A stretch of 64,000 nucleotides of DNA from Streptomyces sp. TLI_171. Its GTDB lineage: Bacteria > Actinomycetota > Actinomycetes > Streptomycetales > Streptomycetaceae. The notes under the pieces were generated by a model. That model was given only the letters and a program-made list of their open reading frames with translations, was not told the origin of the DNA and did no database searches. A program made the translations under genes and the position numbers. Shown here piece by piece: positions 1-10,434 of the stretch. Location: assembly GCF_003610255.1 (NCBI RefSeq), contig NZ_RAPS01000001.1, positions 248,001 to 312,000 of the forward strand, written 5' to 3'. Each line of letters begins with the position of its first letter. The stretch's first letter is position 1.

Positions 1-252
1 TCATCGGGTACCGCCGAGCTCCCGCACGTGCGCGGTGAGCCCGTCGAGTCCGGCGGTGTACAGGGTGCGGTCGGCGAGGTCGACGAAGACGCCGAACTCC
101 TCCTCCAGGCTGTCGGCGAGCCGCAGCAGGGACAGCGAGCTGACGCCGAGGGCGGTGAGCGGCGCGGTGGAGTCGAGCAGCTCCGGGACGCCCACCGTGC
201 CGTCGGTGGCGCGGGAGACGAGTTCGGCGACGCTGCGCCGCAGGTCGCTCAT
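1..252 (-). CDS. Small acyl/peptidyl carrier protein of the NRPS cluster
   Basis: An 83-residue acidic protein with the carrier-protein core GVSSL at residues 36-40; Ser39 is the expected phosphopantetheine attachment site. The length and the helix II pattern (SLLRLADSLEEEFGV) fit a free-standing ACP/PCP. The stop codon is the first three bases of the window, so the gene is complete. Its ATG overlaps the stop of the MbtH gene (ATGA, 249-252), so it is translationally coupled to the NRPS operon. The likely role is to carry the acyl or aryl group activated by the stand-alone ligase at 3442-4935 and hand it to a condensation domain; that pairing is inferred from the operon. It could instead carry an amino acid for tailoring. 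Confidence 0.85.
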   Translation of the reverse strand: MSDLRRSVAELVSRATDGTVGVPELLDSTAPLTALGVSSLSLLRLADSLEEEFGVFVDLADRTLYTAGLDGLTAHVRELGGTR

Positions 253-458
253 CGGGCGTCCGCGCGGGCGGCGAGGCTGCGGCGCAGGCCGAGCGGGCGG
301 ATGTCGGGCCAGACCCGGTCGACGTGCGCCGAGCATTCGGCCTCGGTGCCGGCGAAGCCCTCGGCGCGCCAGCCGGCGGGCAGCGGGGCGCCTTCGGGCC
401 ACAGGGCGTGCTGTTCCTCGTCGTTGACGGCGACCAGGTAGCGGATCTCGGTGCTCAT
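249..458 (-). CDS. MbtH-like NRPS accessory protein
   Basis: A 69-residue protein with the MbtH family pattern: an N-terminal strand ([15 protein letters not shown]), PAGW near residue 28, a conserved Cys, and the C-terminal [10 protein letters not shown] segment that matches the family W-T-D-x-R-P-x-S-L-R. MbtH-like proteins bind adenylation domains as chaperones and activators, so this one probably serves the three A domains in the operon. It overlaps the upstream NRPS by four bases (455-458) and the downstream carrier protein by four (249-252), both ATGA junctions. The family has no enzymatic activity of its own. Confidence 0.93.
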   Translation of the reverse strand: MSTEIRYLVAVNDEEQHALWPEGAPLPAGWRAEGFAGTEAECSAHVDRVWPDIRPLGLRRSLAARADAR

Positions 459-3445
459 CGGGCTGCTCCTTGCAGGGCGCGGACGGCGGCTGCGACGCCG
501 CGGGCCGTGGGTTCGTCGAAGAAGACGTCCAGCGGGACGTCGACGCTGAGGGTGCGGGAGATGCGGGCGGCCATCGCGGTGATGGTCAGCGAGTGGCCGC
601 CGAGGTCGAACAGGTCCTCGTCGGGGCCGAGGTCGTCCAGTTCGAGGACTTCGGACCAGATGGCGAGCACCGCGGCGAGCGTCGCGTCCTCCGACCGGTC
701 GGCGAGGTCGGCGGCGGCGGGCGCGGGTTCGGCGCGGGCGGGGGCGGGTTGGGGCAGCGCGGCCCGGTCGAGCTTGCCGTTGGGGGTGAGCGGGAACGCG
801 TCCAGCGCCAGGTAGGCGGTGGGCAGCACGGCGGCGGGGAGGGTTTCGGCGAGGTGGGCGCGCAGGTCGGCGGCGGTGGGCGCGGCTCCGGTCGGAACGA
901 GGTAGGCGACCAGCTGGTCCGTCCCGTGCAGGGCGGCGGCGGCCTGGGCGACGGCCGGGTGGGTGGCGAGGCGGGCCTCGATCTCGCCGAGTTCGATGCG
1001 GTGGCCGCGGATCTTGACCTGGCTGTCGGAGCGCCCGAGGTACTCCAGCGCGCCGCCGGGCGAGCGCCGCGCCAGGTCGCCGGTGCGGTACATCCGGGAT
1101 CCCGCGGGGCCGTAGGGGTCGGGCAGGAAGCGGCTCGCGGTGAGGCCGGGGCGGCCGAGGTAGCCGTGGGCGACGCCGTCGCCGGCCAGGTAGAGCTCGC
1201 CCGGGATGCCGTACGGGACGGGCCGCAGCCGCTCGTCGAGGAGGTAGAGGCGGGTGTTGTCCAGGGGCCGGCCGAGGGTGACGGCGCGGTCCGGGCCGAG
1301 CGCGGGGTCGGCGCAGCTGGACCAGATGGTGGTCTCGGTGGGCCCGTACACGTTGACCAGGCGGGCGGTGGCGGCCGTCAGGGCGGCGGCGAGCGGGGCG
1401 GGGAGCGCTTCGCCGCCGGTGAGGGCGGTGAGGCGGGTGCCGGTGAGGCCGGCGTCGAGCAGCAGCCGCCAGCCGCTGGGGGTGGCCTGGACGTGGGTGA
1501 CCTGCTGACGGCGAATCAGTTCCAGCAGGGCGGGTCCGTCGCGGTGGGCGTCCTCGGGGGTGAGGACGACGCGGCCGCCCGTGACGAGCGGAAGCAGGAG
1601 TTCGACGGCGGAGATGTCGAAGGACAGCGAGGTGAGGGCGAGCCAGCGGTCGGCCGGGGTGGCGCCGAGCCGGTCACGCAGGCTGCCGAGCACGTTGGCC
1701 AGCGCGGAGTGCGGGATCTCGACGCCCTTGGGGCGGCCGGTGGAGCCGGAGGTGTACAGCACGTAGGCGGGCAGCGCGGGGTGCGGCGCCGGGGGCAGCG
1801 GCGGGGTGTCCGCGCTGCGGGGCGCCAGGTCGGCGGGCGTCAGGTCGCCGGGCTGCTCGGGGCTGCGGGTGATCCGCAGGGTGAGGGCGGCGTCCGTGCG
1901 CAGGTGGGCCAGGCGCTCGGCGGGGTAGCCGGGGTCGAGCGGGAGGTAGGCGGCGCCGGTGGCCATGGTGGCGAGGACGGCGACGAGCTGGTCGAGTCCG
2001 CGGGACAGTTCGACGCCGACCAGTTCGCCGGGGCCGGCGCCGCGCTCGGCGAGGGCCGCGGCAGCATGGGCGACCAGGCGGGCCAGGTCCCGGTAGGTGA
2101 GGGGTGTGTCGTCGGCGACGGCGGCGACCGCTTCGGGGCGTTCGGCGGCGCGGGCGGCGAACAGGGCGGGGACGGTCGTCGCGGCCAGCGCGGGGCGCGG
2201 CTCGGGTGCGGCGAGTTGGGCGTCGTGTTCGTCGGGTGTCAGCAGGCCGAGTTCGCCGAGCGGGGTGTCGGGGGCGGCGAGGGCGGAGTCCAGCAGGGTC
2301 AGGTAGTGACGGGCGATCAGTTCGGCGGCCTCCGCCGCGAGGGCGTCCGTGCGGTACTGCAGGCTGCCGAGGACCTCATCGCCGCAGTCGACGAGTTGGA
2401 GGTGCAGCAGGTTGCGGGCCGTTCCGGCGAAGCCGATCCAGCCGACCTCGGCCGTGACCGGCCCGAAGTCGGGTGCGGCGCCCTGCGGGCGGCGGCGGTA
2501 GCTGATCGACAGCGGGGTGAGCGCCGTGCGGGGCGTCAGGCCGGGGACGGCGCGGCCCAGCGGCACGGAGCGGTGGGCGTACAGGGCGCGGAGTTCGGCG
2601 CGGACGGTGCGGGCCCGGTCGGCGAACGTTCCGGTGGGCGTACCGGCGGACAGCGGCAGTTCGTTGACGGCCGGGCCGATGGCGACGGGTTCGCCGGGGC
2701 GGCGCTGGGAGAGTTCGACGGCGGTGGTGGGGGCCGGGTTGCCGTAGCGGGCCAGCAGGGTGTGCCAGGCGGCGGTGAGCAGTTCGAAGCGGGTGACGCC
2801 GAGGGTCCGGGCGGTGTCGGCGCACCGGCGGCCGTCGATCCGGAAGGCGTGTTCGGCGCCGGGGGCGGCGACCGTTCCGTGGTCGGGCAGCGGGGCGAGG
2901 CCGGGCAGCACGGGCAGGCCGGGTTCCTGCCAGCGGTCGGCCCAGTACGCGGCGGCGGCCGCGACGTCCGCCCGAGGGGTGGTCAGCGGTGCGGCGGGGG
3001 CGAGCGGTTCGCCCCGGTAGGCGGCGGCCAGGTCGGTGACCAGGCGTTCCTTGGACTCGCCGTCGAAGACCAGGTGGTGGGCGGTCACCAGCAGCAGGTG
3101 TCGATCGGGGGCGCAGCGGTACAGGGTGAACCGGCAGAGCGGGCCGGCCGGGTCGAACGGGGTGGCGCGGTCGGCGGCGAGCAGCCGGTCGAGGTCGGCT
3201 GCGGCGCACTCGACCCGGCGCGGCGCGGCCACGGTCGCGGTGGGCGCGGCGGTGCCGTCGGGGGCGGTCTGGGTGGCCAGCACGGGGTGCCGGGCGACGA
3301 CGGCCGCGCAGGCCCGGTCGAGGGCGGCGGCGTCGAGCGGGCCGGTGAGGTCGAGGGTGACGGCGAGGTGGTAGGCGGCGCCGGTGTCGAGCGTGCGCTC
3401 GGTGAGCCAGATGCCGTGCTGGGCGGGGGTGAGCGGGGTGGTCAT
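455..3445 (-). CDS. Nonribosomal peptide synthetase, C-A-T, predicted glycine module
   Basis: A 996-residue single-module NRPS. The condensation domain (about residues 5-430) has the intact active-site motif HHLVFDG near residue 123. The adenylation domain (about 440-910) shows [29 protein letters not shown] and LTPNGKLDR. The thiolation domain has DLGGHSL near residue 948. Aligning the pocket by eye to the GrsA positions gives D-I-V-Q-L-G-V-I-W-K, two changes from the glycine code DILQLGLIWK, so glycine is predicted. There is no epimerisation or thioesterase domain. The ATG at 3445 overlaps the ligase stop (3442-3445, ATGA). It probably takes an upstream acyl or peptidyl chain and passes it on; its place in the assembly order is inferred. 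Confidence 0.94.
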   Translation of the reverse strand: MTTPLTPAQHGIWLTERTLDTGAAYHLAVTLDLTGPLDAAALDRACAAVVARHPVLATQTAPDGTAAPTATVAAPRRVECAAADLDRLLAADRATPFDPAGPLCRFTLYRCAPDRHLLLVTAHHLVFDGESKERLVTDLAAAYRGEPLAPAAPLTTPRADVAAAAAYWADRWQEPGLPVLPGLAPLPDHGTVAAPGAEHAFRIDGRRCADTARTLGVTRFELLTAAWHTLLARYGNPAPTTAVELSQRRPGEPVAIGPAVNELPLSAGTPTGTFADRARTVRAELRALYAHRSVPLGRAVPGLTPRTALTPLSISYRRRPQGAAPDFGPVTAEVGWIGFAGTARNLLHLQLVDCGDEVLGSLQYRTDALAAEAAELIARHYLTLLDSALAAPDTPLGELGLLTPDEHDAQLAAPEPRPALAATTVPALFAARAAERPEAVAAVADDTPLTYRDLARLVAHAAAALAERGAGPGELVGVELSRGLDQLVAVLATMATGAAYLPLDPGYPAERLAHLRTDAALTLRITRSPEQPGDLTPADLAPRSADTPPLPPAPHPALPAYVLYTSGSTGRPKGVEIPHSALANVLGSLRDRLGATPADRWLALTSLSFDISAVELLLPLVTGGRVVLTPEDAHRDGPALLELIRRQQVTHVQATPSGWRLLLDAGLTGTRLTALTGGEALPAPLAAALTAATARLVNVYGPTETTIWSSCADPALGPDRAVTLGRPLDNTRLYLLDERLRPVPYGIPGELYLAGDGVAHGYLGRPGLTASRFLPDPYGPAGSRMYRTGDLARRSPGGALEYLGRSDSQVKIRGHRIELGEIEARLATHPAVAQAAAALHGTDQLVAYLVPTGAAPTAADLRAHLAETLPAAVLPTAYLALDAFPLTPNGKLDRAALPQPAPARAEPAPAAADLADRSEDATLAAVLAIWSEVLELDDLGPDEDLFDLGGHSLTITAMAARISRTLSVDVPLDVFFDEPTARGVAAAVRALQGAAR

Positions 3446-4935
3446 GGGGTGGCCTCGGGGGTGTCTGGGGTGAGGGCGCGGCGCAGTTCGCGTTTGAGGA
3501 CCTTGCCGCCCTCGTTGCGCGGCAGGGTGTCGCGGAAGTGCACGGTGGCGGGGAGCTCGTGGACGGCGAGCCGGTCGAGCAGGAAGGTCCGCAGGTCGGT
3601 CGCGGTCAGCTCGCCGTCGGGGACGACGACGGCGGTGACGACGCTGCCGAGCACGGGGTGCGGCACGCCGAACGCGGCGGCGTCCAGCACCTGCGGGTGG
3701 GCGTGCAGGGCGTTCTCGACCTGAAGGGTGGACACCTTGTGGGCCCCGGACTTGACCACGTCGCGTTCCCGGTCGAGCAGGTGCAGGAAGCCGTCGGCGT
3801 CGACCCGGCCCAGGTCGCCCATCCGCACCCAGCGGCCCTGGAACACCGCGCCGTCGCGCTCCCCCAGGTAGGCGCGCGGGGCGGCGGGCGAGCGCAGCCA
3901 CAGCTCACCGGGCTCGCCCGGTGCGACCGGCCGCCCGTCGGCGTCGGTGATGCGCAGGTCGGCCAGGGACGCGGGCCGGCCCGGGGAGTCCGGGCGGGCC
4001 GGGTCGAACAGCAGGGTGATCTGTGCGGGCGCCGCCTCGGTGGAGGTGTAGTAGTTGACGACCTGTGCGGCGGGGAAGGCCCGGCACAGGCCGAGCGCGA
4101 CCGGTTGCGGCAGCGCGGCGGCGGTCGAGCCGATCAGTCGCACGGAGTCCGGTCCGCCGCTGTCGGCGGCGGCGGCGAGCGCCCGGGAGGCGAGCAGTTC
4201 GATGGCGGTCGCGGGCACCAGGAACACGCTGCCGACGGCGTGTTCGGTGATCAGGCGGACGAACCGGGCGGGGGTGAACTGCGGGGCGGTGACGCAGGCG
4301 GCGTGCGCGTTCAGCGCGTTGACCAGCATGGTCTGCCCGGCGTTGGTGCCGACCGGGAAGGCGTGCAGGAAGGTCCGGGAGTGCCGCAGCGGTCGCCGCC
4401 GCTCGTCGAGGGTGCAGCCGTGCACCAGGTTGGCGTGCCGGGCGGTGACGCCCTTGGGGGCGCCGGTCGTCCCGGAGGTGTAGAGGATCTGCGCCGGGGC
4501 CTGCGGGTCGGGCTCCGGGAGGCCGGGGTCGGCGGGGTGGCCCTCGGCGGCGGCCCCGGTGAGCGTCCGGACGTCCGCCGGGACGCCCGCCGGCACAGCG
4601 CCGCCGTGCAGCAGCAGGCGCGCCCCGGAGTCGGCGAGGGCGTGCGCGACGCCGGCGGGCGAGCTGCGGTCGGACAGCGGCACGGCCACCGCCCCGGCCC
4701 GCAGCACGCCGAGGAACGCCACCGCGTACTCCGCCCAGCGGTCGGTGCCGAAGCACAGGCCGACCCGGTCGCCGTCCCGGACGCCGTCGGCGCGCAGCGC
4801 GGCGGCCAGCGCGCCGGAGCGGGCCTGCCAGGCGGCGAAGTCGAGCCGGGCGGGGCCGCAGACGAGCGCCGTGCGGTCGCCGTGCGCGGCGGCGCGGTGC
4901 GCGAGCAGGGCGGGCAGGGTGGCGGGGGCGCTCAT
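3442..4935 (-). CDS. Stand-alone acyl/aryl adenylate-forming ligase
   Basis: A 497-residue class I adenylate-forming enzyme (ANL superfamily) without a carrier domain. The P-loop [11 protein letters not shown] lies near residue 150, followed by YYTSTEAAP (A5-like), the aspartate of [10 protein letters not shown], and a C-terminal lysine in [11 protein letters not shown]. The middle segment resembles acyl-CoA ligases rather than amino acid A domains. It sits inside the NRPS operon with ATGA overlaps at both ends, which suggests that it activates a carboxylic acid (fatty or aromatic) and loads the small carrier protein at 1-252 as the N-cap of the peptide. The substrate cannot be read from the sequence. 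Confidence 0.88.
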   Translation of the reverse strand: MSAPATLPALLAHRAAAHGDRTALVCGPARLDFAAWQARSGALAAALRADGVRDGDRVGLCFGTDRWAEYAVAFLGVLRAGAVAVPLSDRSSPAGVAHALADSGARLLLHGGAVPAGVPADVRTLTGAAAEGHPADPGLPEPDPQAPAQILYTSGTTGAPKGVTARHANLVHGCTLDERRRPLRHSRTFLHAFPVGTNAGQTMLVNALNAHAACVTAPQFTPARFVRLITEHAVGSVFLVPATAIELLASRALAAAADSGGPDSVRLIGSTAAALPQPVALGLCRAFPAAQVVNYYTSTEAAPAQITLLFDPARPDSPGRPASLADLRITDADGRPVAPGEPGELWLRSPAAPRAYLGERDGAVFQGRWVRMGDLGRVDADGFLHLLDRERDVVKSGAHKVSTLQVENALHAHPQVLDAAAFGVPHPVLGSVVTAVVVPDGELTATDLRTFLLDRLAVHELPATVHFRDTLPRNEGGKVLKRELRRALTPDTPEATP

Positions 4936-7900
4936 GCGGCGCCCGTCCCGGTCCGGCGGGCGGCGGCGGCCCGGGCCCGCTCGCGCAGGCCCACCAGGTC
5001 GTCGGGTTCGGCGTCGGGCACGTCCCGGTCGAAGCGGGCGAGGACGGGCAGGCGCAGCCCGAGGGCGACCAGGCCGAGCATGGCGGCGGCGAACAGCAGG
5101 TACATCAGGGCGATGCCGCGCCCGGGCCCGGTGCCGATCAGCGGTCCGAAGACGGGGGCGAGCGCGCCGCCGGGCTCCATCAGCGGGCCGAACACGGCGG
5201 AGCCGACGGGGGCGACGACGCCGTGGCCGAGCGGCAGGGTGGACCAGGCGACCAGGGTGTTCAGGGCGAACACCCGGCCGTGGAAGCGCTGCGCCACCTT
5301 GACCTGGACGATGGTCGAGTAGATGCCGTTGACCAGGGCGAGGGCGAAGGACATCCCGAAGGCCCCGGCGGCGACCACCCACAGGTTGGCCCGCAGCCCT
5401 TCGACGGCGCCGGCCAGCGCGAGCACGGCGGCCAGCGCCAGCATGCCGCGCAGCCGGTGCCGGCGGGGGCCGCCCCAGAAGCCCATCGCGATGCCGCCGA
5501 GGACGGCTCCCGCGCCGGCGGCGACCGCGACCCGGGCGGCGCCGCCGAGGTCGTCGAAGGACAGCACGAGGGGGGTGGTGAGCAGGAACAGCGGCGACAG
5601 GAAGACGTTCAGCCCGGCGAACCAGAGCAGCATCGCCCGGAAGCCGCGGTGGCGCCAGGAGTGCGCGAGGCCGTGCCTGATCTCCTCGACCAGCGACTCG
5701 CGCCGGGTCCAGGGCAGGGTCTTCGGGAAGCGCACCAGCAGCAGGACGGCGACGGCGACGGCGTAGGAGGCCACGTCGATGATCAGGATGCCCTGCAGAT
5801 CGATCGCCGCGAGCAGCGCGACGGCGGCCAGCGGGACGACGAACTGGGCGGTGCCGAAGGCGAGTTGGACGATCCCGTTGGCGTGGCCGAGGTGCCGCTT
5901 GGGCACCAGTTGCGGGACGGCGGAGGCGTACGCCAGGCGTTGGAAGGTGAGCGCCACGGACAGCACGCCGAGCAGCACGTACACCTCCCAGGACTGCAGG
6001 TGCCCGGTGAGCAGCAGCGCCAGCAGTCCGGCCTGGGTGGCTCCGGCCGCGAGGTCGCCGAGCAGCATCACCCGGCGGCGATCGCAGCGGTCGACCAGGG
6101 CCCCGGCGAGCGGCCCGATCAGGATGCCGGGGAGCATCGCGACGACGGCGTACAGCGCGAACCGGGCCATCGATCCGGTGTGCAGCAGGATCCAGATCGG
6201 CAGCGCGAACTCGGTGAGCGCGGAGCCGGTGATGGAGGCCAGTTGGCCGCCGACGACCCAGAGGAAGCGGCCCATGCCGGGTTGCGGGCCGTCGGCGGCG
6301 GGGGCGGCGCCGTCCGGGTCGGCCTCGGTGGCGGACGCCTCGCCGTGGAACCACCAGGAGTTCTCCGGGTCCCGCGCGGGCAGGGTGTCGGTGGCGCCGT
6401 CGAGGACGGCGCGGTGCACGGTGGTGACGGCCTGCGCGGTCTCGGTGGCCCGGTGCGCGATGAAGAAGTGCCCGCCCTCGTCCAGGACGGCGACCGCGGA
6501 GCGTTCGGCCAGCAGCAGCCACTCGCGGTAGCGCTCCTGGAAGAAGTCGGCAGCCGGGTCCTTGTCGCCGACCAGCGAGACGACGGGGGCCCGCAGCCGG
6601 GGCGCGCCGGCCTCGGTCTCGGCGAGCGCCCGGGTGAAGTACTCCTCGGCGGCGCGGGTGTCGCGCCGCATGTTGCCGATGACGAACCTGACCTGTTCCT
6701 CGTCGAGTTCGGAGGTGTCGACGCCCATGCCGGTCAGCCAGTTGGCGTAGGCGCGGTCGCCGACCAGCGCGTCCAGGGCGGCGACCTTCCCGAGCGCGGT
6801 GAGCAGCTTGCTCCTGGGCCGGGCGAACGGGAACTGGGCGCCCGCGTACACGGCTTCGAGTTCGCGGCCGGAGGCTTCCAGCAGGCGGGAGACCGCGACG
6901 GCGAGGGCGGTGCCGACGGCGCAGTGCCCGTAGACGACGAGCGGGCCGTCGACCTTCTCGCGCACCTCGGCGGCGACGGCCTCGGCGAGTTCGTCGAACT
7001 CGAGGCGCCGTTCGGTGACGCCCAGGTCGTGGCCGGGGACGGCGACGGACCACAGTTCGACGTCCGGCGGCAGGGCGTCCGCGACGGGCTGGTAGACGAC
7101 GGCGCTGCCGCCGCCGTAGGGCACGCAGACCAGGGTGAGGCTGCGGCGGGCGGCGGGGACGGCGCGGGTGAGGCGGTGCAGCAGGGCGCGCGGGCCGCGC
7201 TGCTCGTCGTCCTGGGCGGCGAGGGCGGCGAGTTCGCCGACGGTGCGGTGGGTGAAGAGGTCCATCACGCTGACCGGGCGGGCGCCGATCGCGGTGAGCC
7301 GGTTGCGGGCCTTGGCGACGACCTGGGTGGCGAGCAGCGAGTGCCCGCCGAGGTCGAAGAAGTTCTCGTCGGTGCCGACTCCGGGCAGGTCCAGGACCTC
7401 GGCCCAGATCTCGGCGAGCACGGTCTCGGCGGGGGTGGCGGGCTTGCGCGCGCCGTCGGGGCGGTGGATCTGCGGTGCGGGCAGCGCCCGCCGGTCGAGT
7501 TTGCCGTTGGGGCTGAGCGGCAGCGCGGGCAGCACGGTGAACGCGGCCGGCACCTGGTGGTCGGGGAGGCTGCGCCGCAGGGTGGCGCGCAGCGCCGCCG
7601 GGTCGGGCTCCTCGGCGCCGGCGGCGACGACCAGGTAGCCGACCAGCCGGTCCTCGCGCAGGACGACGGCGGCGTCGGCGATCCCGGGCTGGGCGCGCAG
7701 CGCGGCCTCGGTCTCGCCGGGTTCGATCCGCAGGCCGCGCAGTTTGACCTGCCCGTCGATCCGCCCGAGGTGTTCCAGGGTGCCGTCGGGTCGGCGGCGG
7801 GCCAGGTCGCCGGTGCGGTACAGCCGGGAGCCGGGCGGGCCGTAGGGGTCGGGGACGAAGCGGGCGGCGGTGAGTCCGGGGCGGCGGTGGTAGCCGAGGG

Positions 7901-10298
7901 CGACCGCGGCGCCGCCGATGTGCAGTTCGCCGGGGGCGCCGGGGGCGACCGGGCGCAGCCGGGCGTCGAGCACGTACAGCCGGGTGTTGTCGATGGGGAG
8001 CCCGATCGGGACGGTGTCCAGCGGCCCGGTGCACTCCCAGGAGGACACGTCGACGGCGGCCTCGGTGGGCCCGTACAGGTTGGCCAGGCGCAGCCCGGGC
8101 AGTCGGGTGGTCAGTTCGCGGGCGGCGTCCGGGGGGAGCGCCTCGCCGCTGCAGATCACCCGGCGCAGGGTGGTGCAGCGCTCCACGCCGTCCTCGGTGA
8201 GGAAGACCCTGAGCATGGCGGGCACGAAGTGGGCGACGGTCACGCCGGCGGAGACGATCAGGTCGCGCAGGTAGCCGCTGTCCTTCTGCCCGCCGGGCTT
8301 GGCGAGCACCAGGCGCGCTCCGGTGGTCAGCGGCCAGAAGAACTCCCACACGGACACGTCGAAGCCGGTGGGCGTCTTCTGCAGGACGGCGTCCTCGGGG
8401 CCGATCCGGTAGGCGTCCTGCATCCACTGCAGGCGGTTGGCGATCGCCCGGTGGGTGTTCGGCACGCCCTTGGGGCGACCGGTGGAGCCGGAGGTGTAGA
8501 TGACGTACGCGGTGTCCTCGGGGGTCGGCCCGGCCGGGCGGGTCCGGGCCCGGGGCCACTCCGCGGGGTCGTCCAGCAGCAGGACGCGGGCCGCGCAGCC
8601 TTCGGGCACGGGCAGCCTGCGCTGGGTCAGCAGCACGGGGGCGTCGCTGTCCGCGAGCAGGAAGGCGAGGCGCTCGGCCGGGTAGTCGGGCTCCAGCGGG
8701 GTGTAGGCGGCTCCGCTGCGCAGCACGCCGAGCAGTCCGGCGACGAGTTCGGGCGAGCGTTCCGCGCTGACGGCGACCAGACTGCCGGGGCCGACGCCCT
8801 CGGCGGCCAGCCGGGCGGCGATCCGCCCGGCCTGCTCGTCGAGTTGACGGTACGTCAGGGCGGGTCGGCCTTCCACGGCGACGGCGACCGCGTCGGGGGT
8901 GCGGGCGGTCTGCTCGGCGACCAGGGCGCACAGCGTGGTGGCGGGGCGGTCGACCGCGGTGTCGTTGAACTGCGCGGTCTCGAAGGCCAGTTCTTCGTCG
9001 GTGAGGGTGTCGAGGGCGGACAGCGGGGTGTCCGGTGCGTCCGCGACGGCGGCCAGCAGCCGGCCCAGCTGGTCGGCGACCCGGGCGATGTCCTCCTCGG
9101 CGTACAGGTCGGTGTTGTAGTTGAACGACCCGTACAGCCCCTCGGGCCACTCCTGCAGGAACAGCTCCAGGTCGAACCGGGTGCCGGAGGCCCGGACGCC
9201 GAACGGCTCGACGGCGAGCGGGAGTTCGCCTGCGGCTTCGCGCTGGGTGGCGTAGTTCTGCACCGCCAGGACGGCCTGGAAGACCGGCGGCCGGGACACG
9301 TCGCGGGGCCAGTTCAGCTCGCTCACCAGTTGGGCGAACGGCAGGTCCTGGTGCCCGTAGGCGCTCAGGCAGGTCTCCCGGGTGCGGGCGACCAGGTCGG
9401 CGAAGCTGGGGTCGCCGTGGAGCCGCGCGGGGAGCGCGACGACGTTGACGAACATGCCGACCAGCGGCTCCAGTTCGGCCTCCGGTCGGCCCGCGACGGG
9501 CGAGCCCACGGCGAAGTCGGTGCGGCCGCTGCAGCGCGCCAGCAGCAGCTGGAAGGCCGCCATCAGCACCATGTACACGGTCGCGTCGTGGCGGCGTCCC
9601 AGCCGGGTGAGCCGGTCGAGCAGGTCCCGGTCGACCGCGAAGGCGTGGCCGGCGCCGTCGAAGGTCTGGCGCGGCGGGCGCGGCCGAGAGAAGGCGAGTT
9701 CGAGCGGCTCCACCCCGGCGAGTTCGGCGCGCCAGTGCGCGACCTCGGCGGCCAGCCGCTCGCCGCTCAGCACCTCGCGCTGCCAGATCGCGAAGTCGCC
9801 GTACTGGACCGGCAGTTCGGGCAGCGGGTCGGGCTCGCCCGCGACCCGGGCGGCGTAGCCCCGCAGCACCTCGCCGAGCAGCACCTCGCTGGACCAGCCG
9901 TCGCTGACGCTGTGGTGCACCACCAGCAGCAGCACGTGGTCGTCGGCGGCGAGCCGGATCAGTTCGGCCCGCAGCAGCGGCCCGTGCTCCAGGTCGAACG
10001 GCACGGCGGAGGCGGCGTCCACGATCCGTTCGGCGGCGGCTTCGTCGGCGGCCTCGGTGACGGTCAGCGCGGCCGGGCCCGGCGGGTCGACGACCAGCAG
10101 CGGGCGTCCGTCCTCGGTCGCCGGGTAGCGGGAGCGCAGCGTCTCGTGCCGGGCCACGCTCGCGTCCAGCGCGGCCCGCAGCGCCTCGGTGTCCAGCGGG
10201 CCGCGCAGCCGGCGGACCACGGGGATGTTGTACGCGGAGGTGCCCGGCGCGAACTGCTCCATGAACCAGAGGCGTTCCTGCGCGAAGGACAGCGGCAC
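4932..10298 (-). CDS. NRPS C-A-T-TE fused to a C-terminal MFS transporter
   Basis: A 1788-residue polypeptide. The condensation domain has HHSVSDG near residue 128. The A domain has [11 protein letters not shown] near 603, and its pocket D-V-W-H-I-S-L-V-D-K is close to the serine code DVWHLSLIDK. The T domain has DLGGHSL near 983. An alpha/beta-hydrolase thioesterase (about 1050-1290) has GHCAVG with Cys1126 as apparent nucleophile, plus GDKD and EGGHFF for Asp and His. A multi-pass MFS domain resembling EntS-like exporters (about 1338-1760) follows in the same frame without a stop. The GTG used here has no obvious ribosome binding site. The reading frame stays open upstream through a conserved LSAAKRELLRRRL segment to an out-of-frame ATG at 10438, so the N-terminus probably lies there if a one-base error near 10416 is corrected. 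The stop overlaps the downstream ligase ATG. Confidence 0.92.
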   Translation of the reverse strand: MPLSFAQERLWFMEQFAPGTSAYNIPVVRRLRGPLDTEALRAALDASVARHETLRSRYPATEDGRPLLVVDPPGPAALTVTEAADEAAAERIVDAASAVPFDLEHGPLLRAELIRLAADDHVLLLVVHHSVSDGWSSEVLLGEVLRGYAARVAGEPDPLPELPVQYGDFAIWQREVLSGERLAAEVAHWRAELAGVEPLELAFSRPRPPRQTFDGAGHAFAVDRDLLDRLTRLGRRHDATVYMVLMAAFQLLLARCSGRTDFAVGSPVAGRPEAELEPLVGMFVNVVALPARLHGDPSFADLVARTRETCLSAYGHQDLPFAQLVSELNWPRDVSRPPVFQAVLAVQNYATQREAAGELPLAVEPFGVRASGTRFDLELFLQEWPEGLYGSFNYNTDLYAEEDIARVADQLGRLLAAVADAPDTPLSALDTLTDEELAFETAQFNDTAVDRPATTLCALVAEQTARTPDAVAVAVEGRPALTYRQLDEQAGRIAARLAAEGVGPGSLVAVSAERSPELVAGLLGVLRSGAAYTPLEPDYPAERLAFLLADSDAPVLLTQRRLPVPEGCAARVLLLDDPAEWPRARTRPAGPTPEDTAYVIYTSGSTGRPKGVPNTHRAIANRLQWMQDAYRIGPEDAVLQKTPTGFDVSVWEFFWPLTTGARLVLAKPGGQKDSGYLRDLIVSAGVTVAHFVPAMLRVFLTEDGVERCTTLRRVICSGEALPPDAARELTTRLPGLRLANLYGPTEAAVDVSSWECTGPLDTVPIGLPIDNTRLYVLDARLRPVAPGAPGELHIGGAAVALGYHRRPGLTAARFVPDPYGPPGSRLYRTGDLARRRPDGTLEHLGRIDGQVKLRGLRIEPGETEAALRAQPGIADAAVVLREDRLVGYLVVAAGAEEPDPAALRATLRRSLPDHQVPAAFTVLPALPLSPNGKLDRRALPAPQIHRPDGARKPATPAETVLAEIWAEVLDLPGVGTDENFFDLGGHSLLATQVVAKARNRLTAIGARPVSVMDLFTHRTVGELAALAAQDDEQRGPRALLHRLTRAVPAARRSLTLVCVPYGGGSAVVYQPVADALPPDVELWSVAVPGHDLGVTERRLEFDELAEAVAAEVREKVDGPLVVYGHCAVGTALAVAVSRLLEASGRELEAVYAGAQFPFARPRSKLLTALGKVAALDALVGDRAYANWLTGMGVDTSELDEEQVRFVIGNMRRDTRAAEEYFTRALAETEAGAPRLRAPVVSLVGDKDPAADFFQERYREWLLLAERSAVAVLDEGGHFFIAHRATETAQAVTTVHRAVLDGATDTLPARDPENSWWFHGEASATEADPDGAAPAADGPQPGMGRFLWVVGGQLASITGSALTEFALPIWILLHTGSMARFALYAVVAMLPGILIGPLAGALVDRCDRRRVMLLGDLAAGATQAGLLALLLTGHLQSWEVYVLLGVLSVALTFQRLAYASAVPQLVPKRHLGHANGIVQLAFGTAQFVVPLAAVALLAAIDLQGILIIDVASYAVAVAVLLLVRFPKTLPWTRRESLVEEIRHGLAHSWRHRGFRAMLLWFAGLNVFLSPLFLLTTPLVLSFDDLGGAARVAVAAGAGAVLGGIAMGFWGGPRRHRLRGMLALAAVLALAGAVEGLRANLWVVAAGAFGMSFALALVNGIYSTIVQVKVAQRFHGRVFALNTLVAWSTLPLGHGVVAPVGSAVFGPLMEPGGALAPVFGPLIGTGPGRGIALMYLLFAAAMLGLVALGLRLPVLARFDRDVPDAEPDDLVGLRERARAAAARRTGTGAA

Positions 10299-10434
10299 GG
10301 GGGCGTCGGGGGCGCGCCGGGGGACGGCGGCGGCGCGGGTGGCGGGGCGGGCGGCCAGCCGGCGTCTGAGGAGTTCGCGCTTGGCGGCGGACAGGCCGGC
10401 CTTCGCGGGGGCGTCGGGAGGGTGGTGTCGGAGC

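Noticed and set aside
470-3724. Very long plus-strand open frame opposite the NRPS and ligase genes
   Set aside because: Low-complexity Gly/Ala/Val/Gln translation without domains, antisense to clearly functional NRPS motifs; an artefact of high GC.
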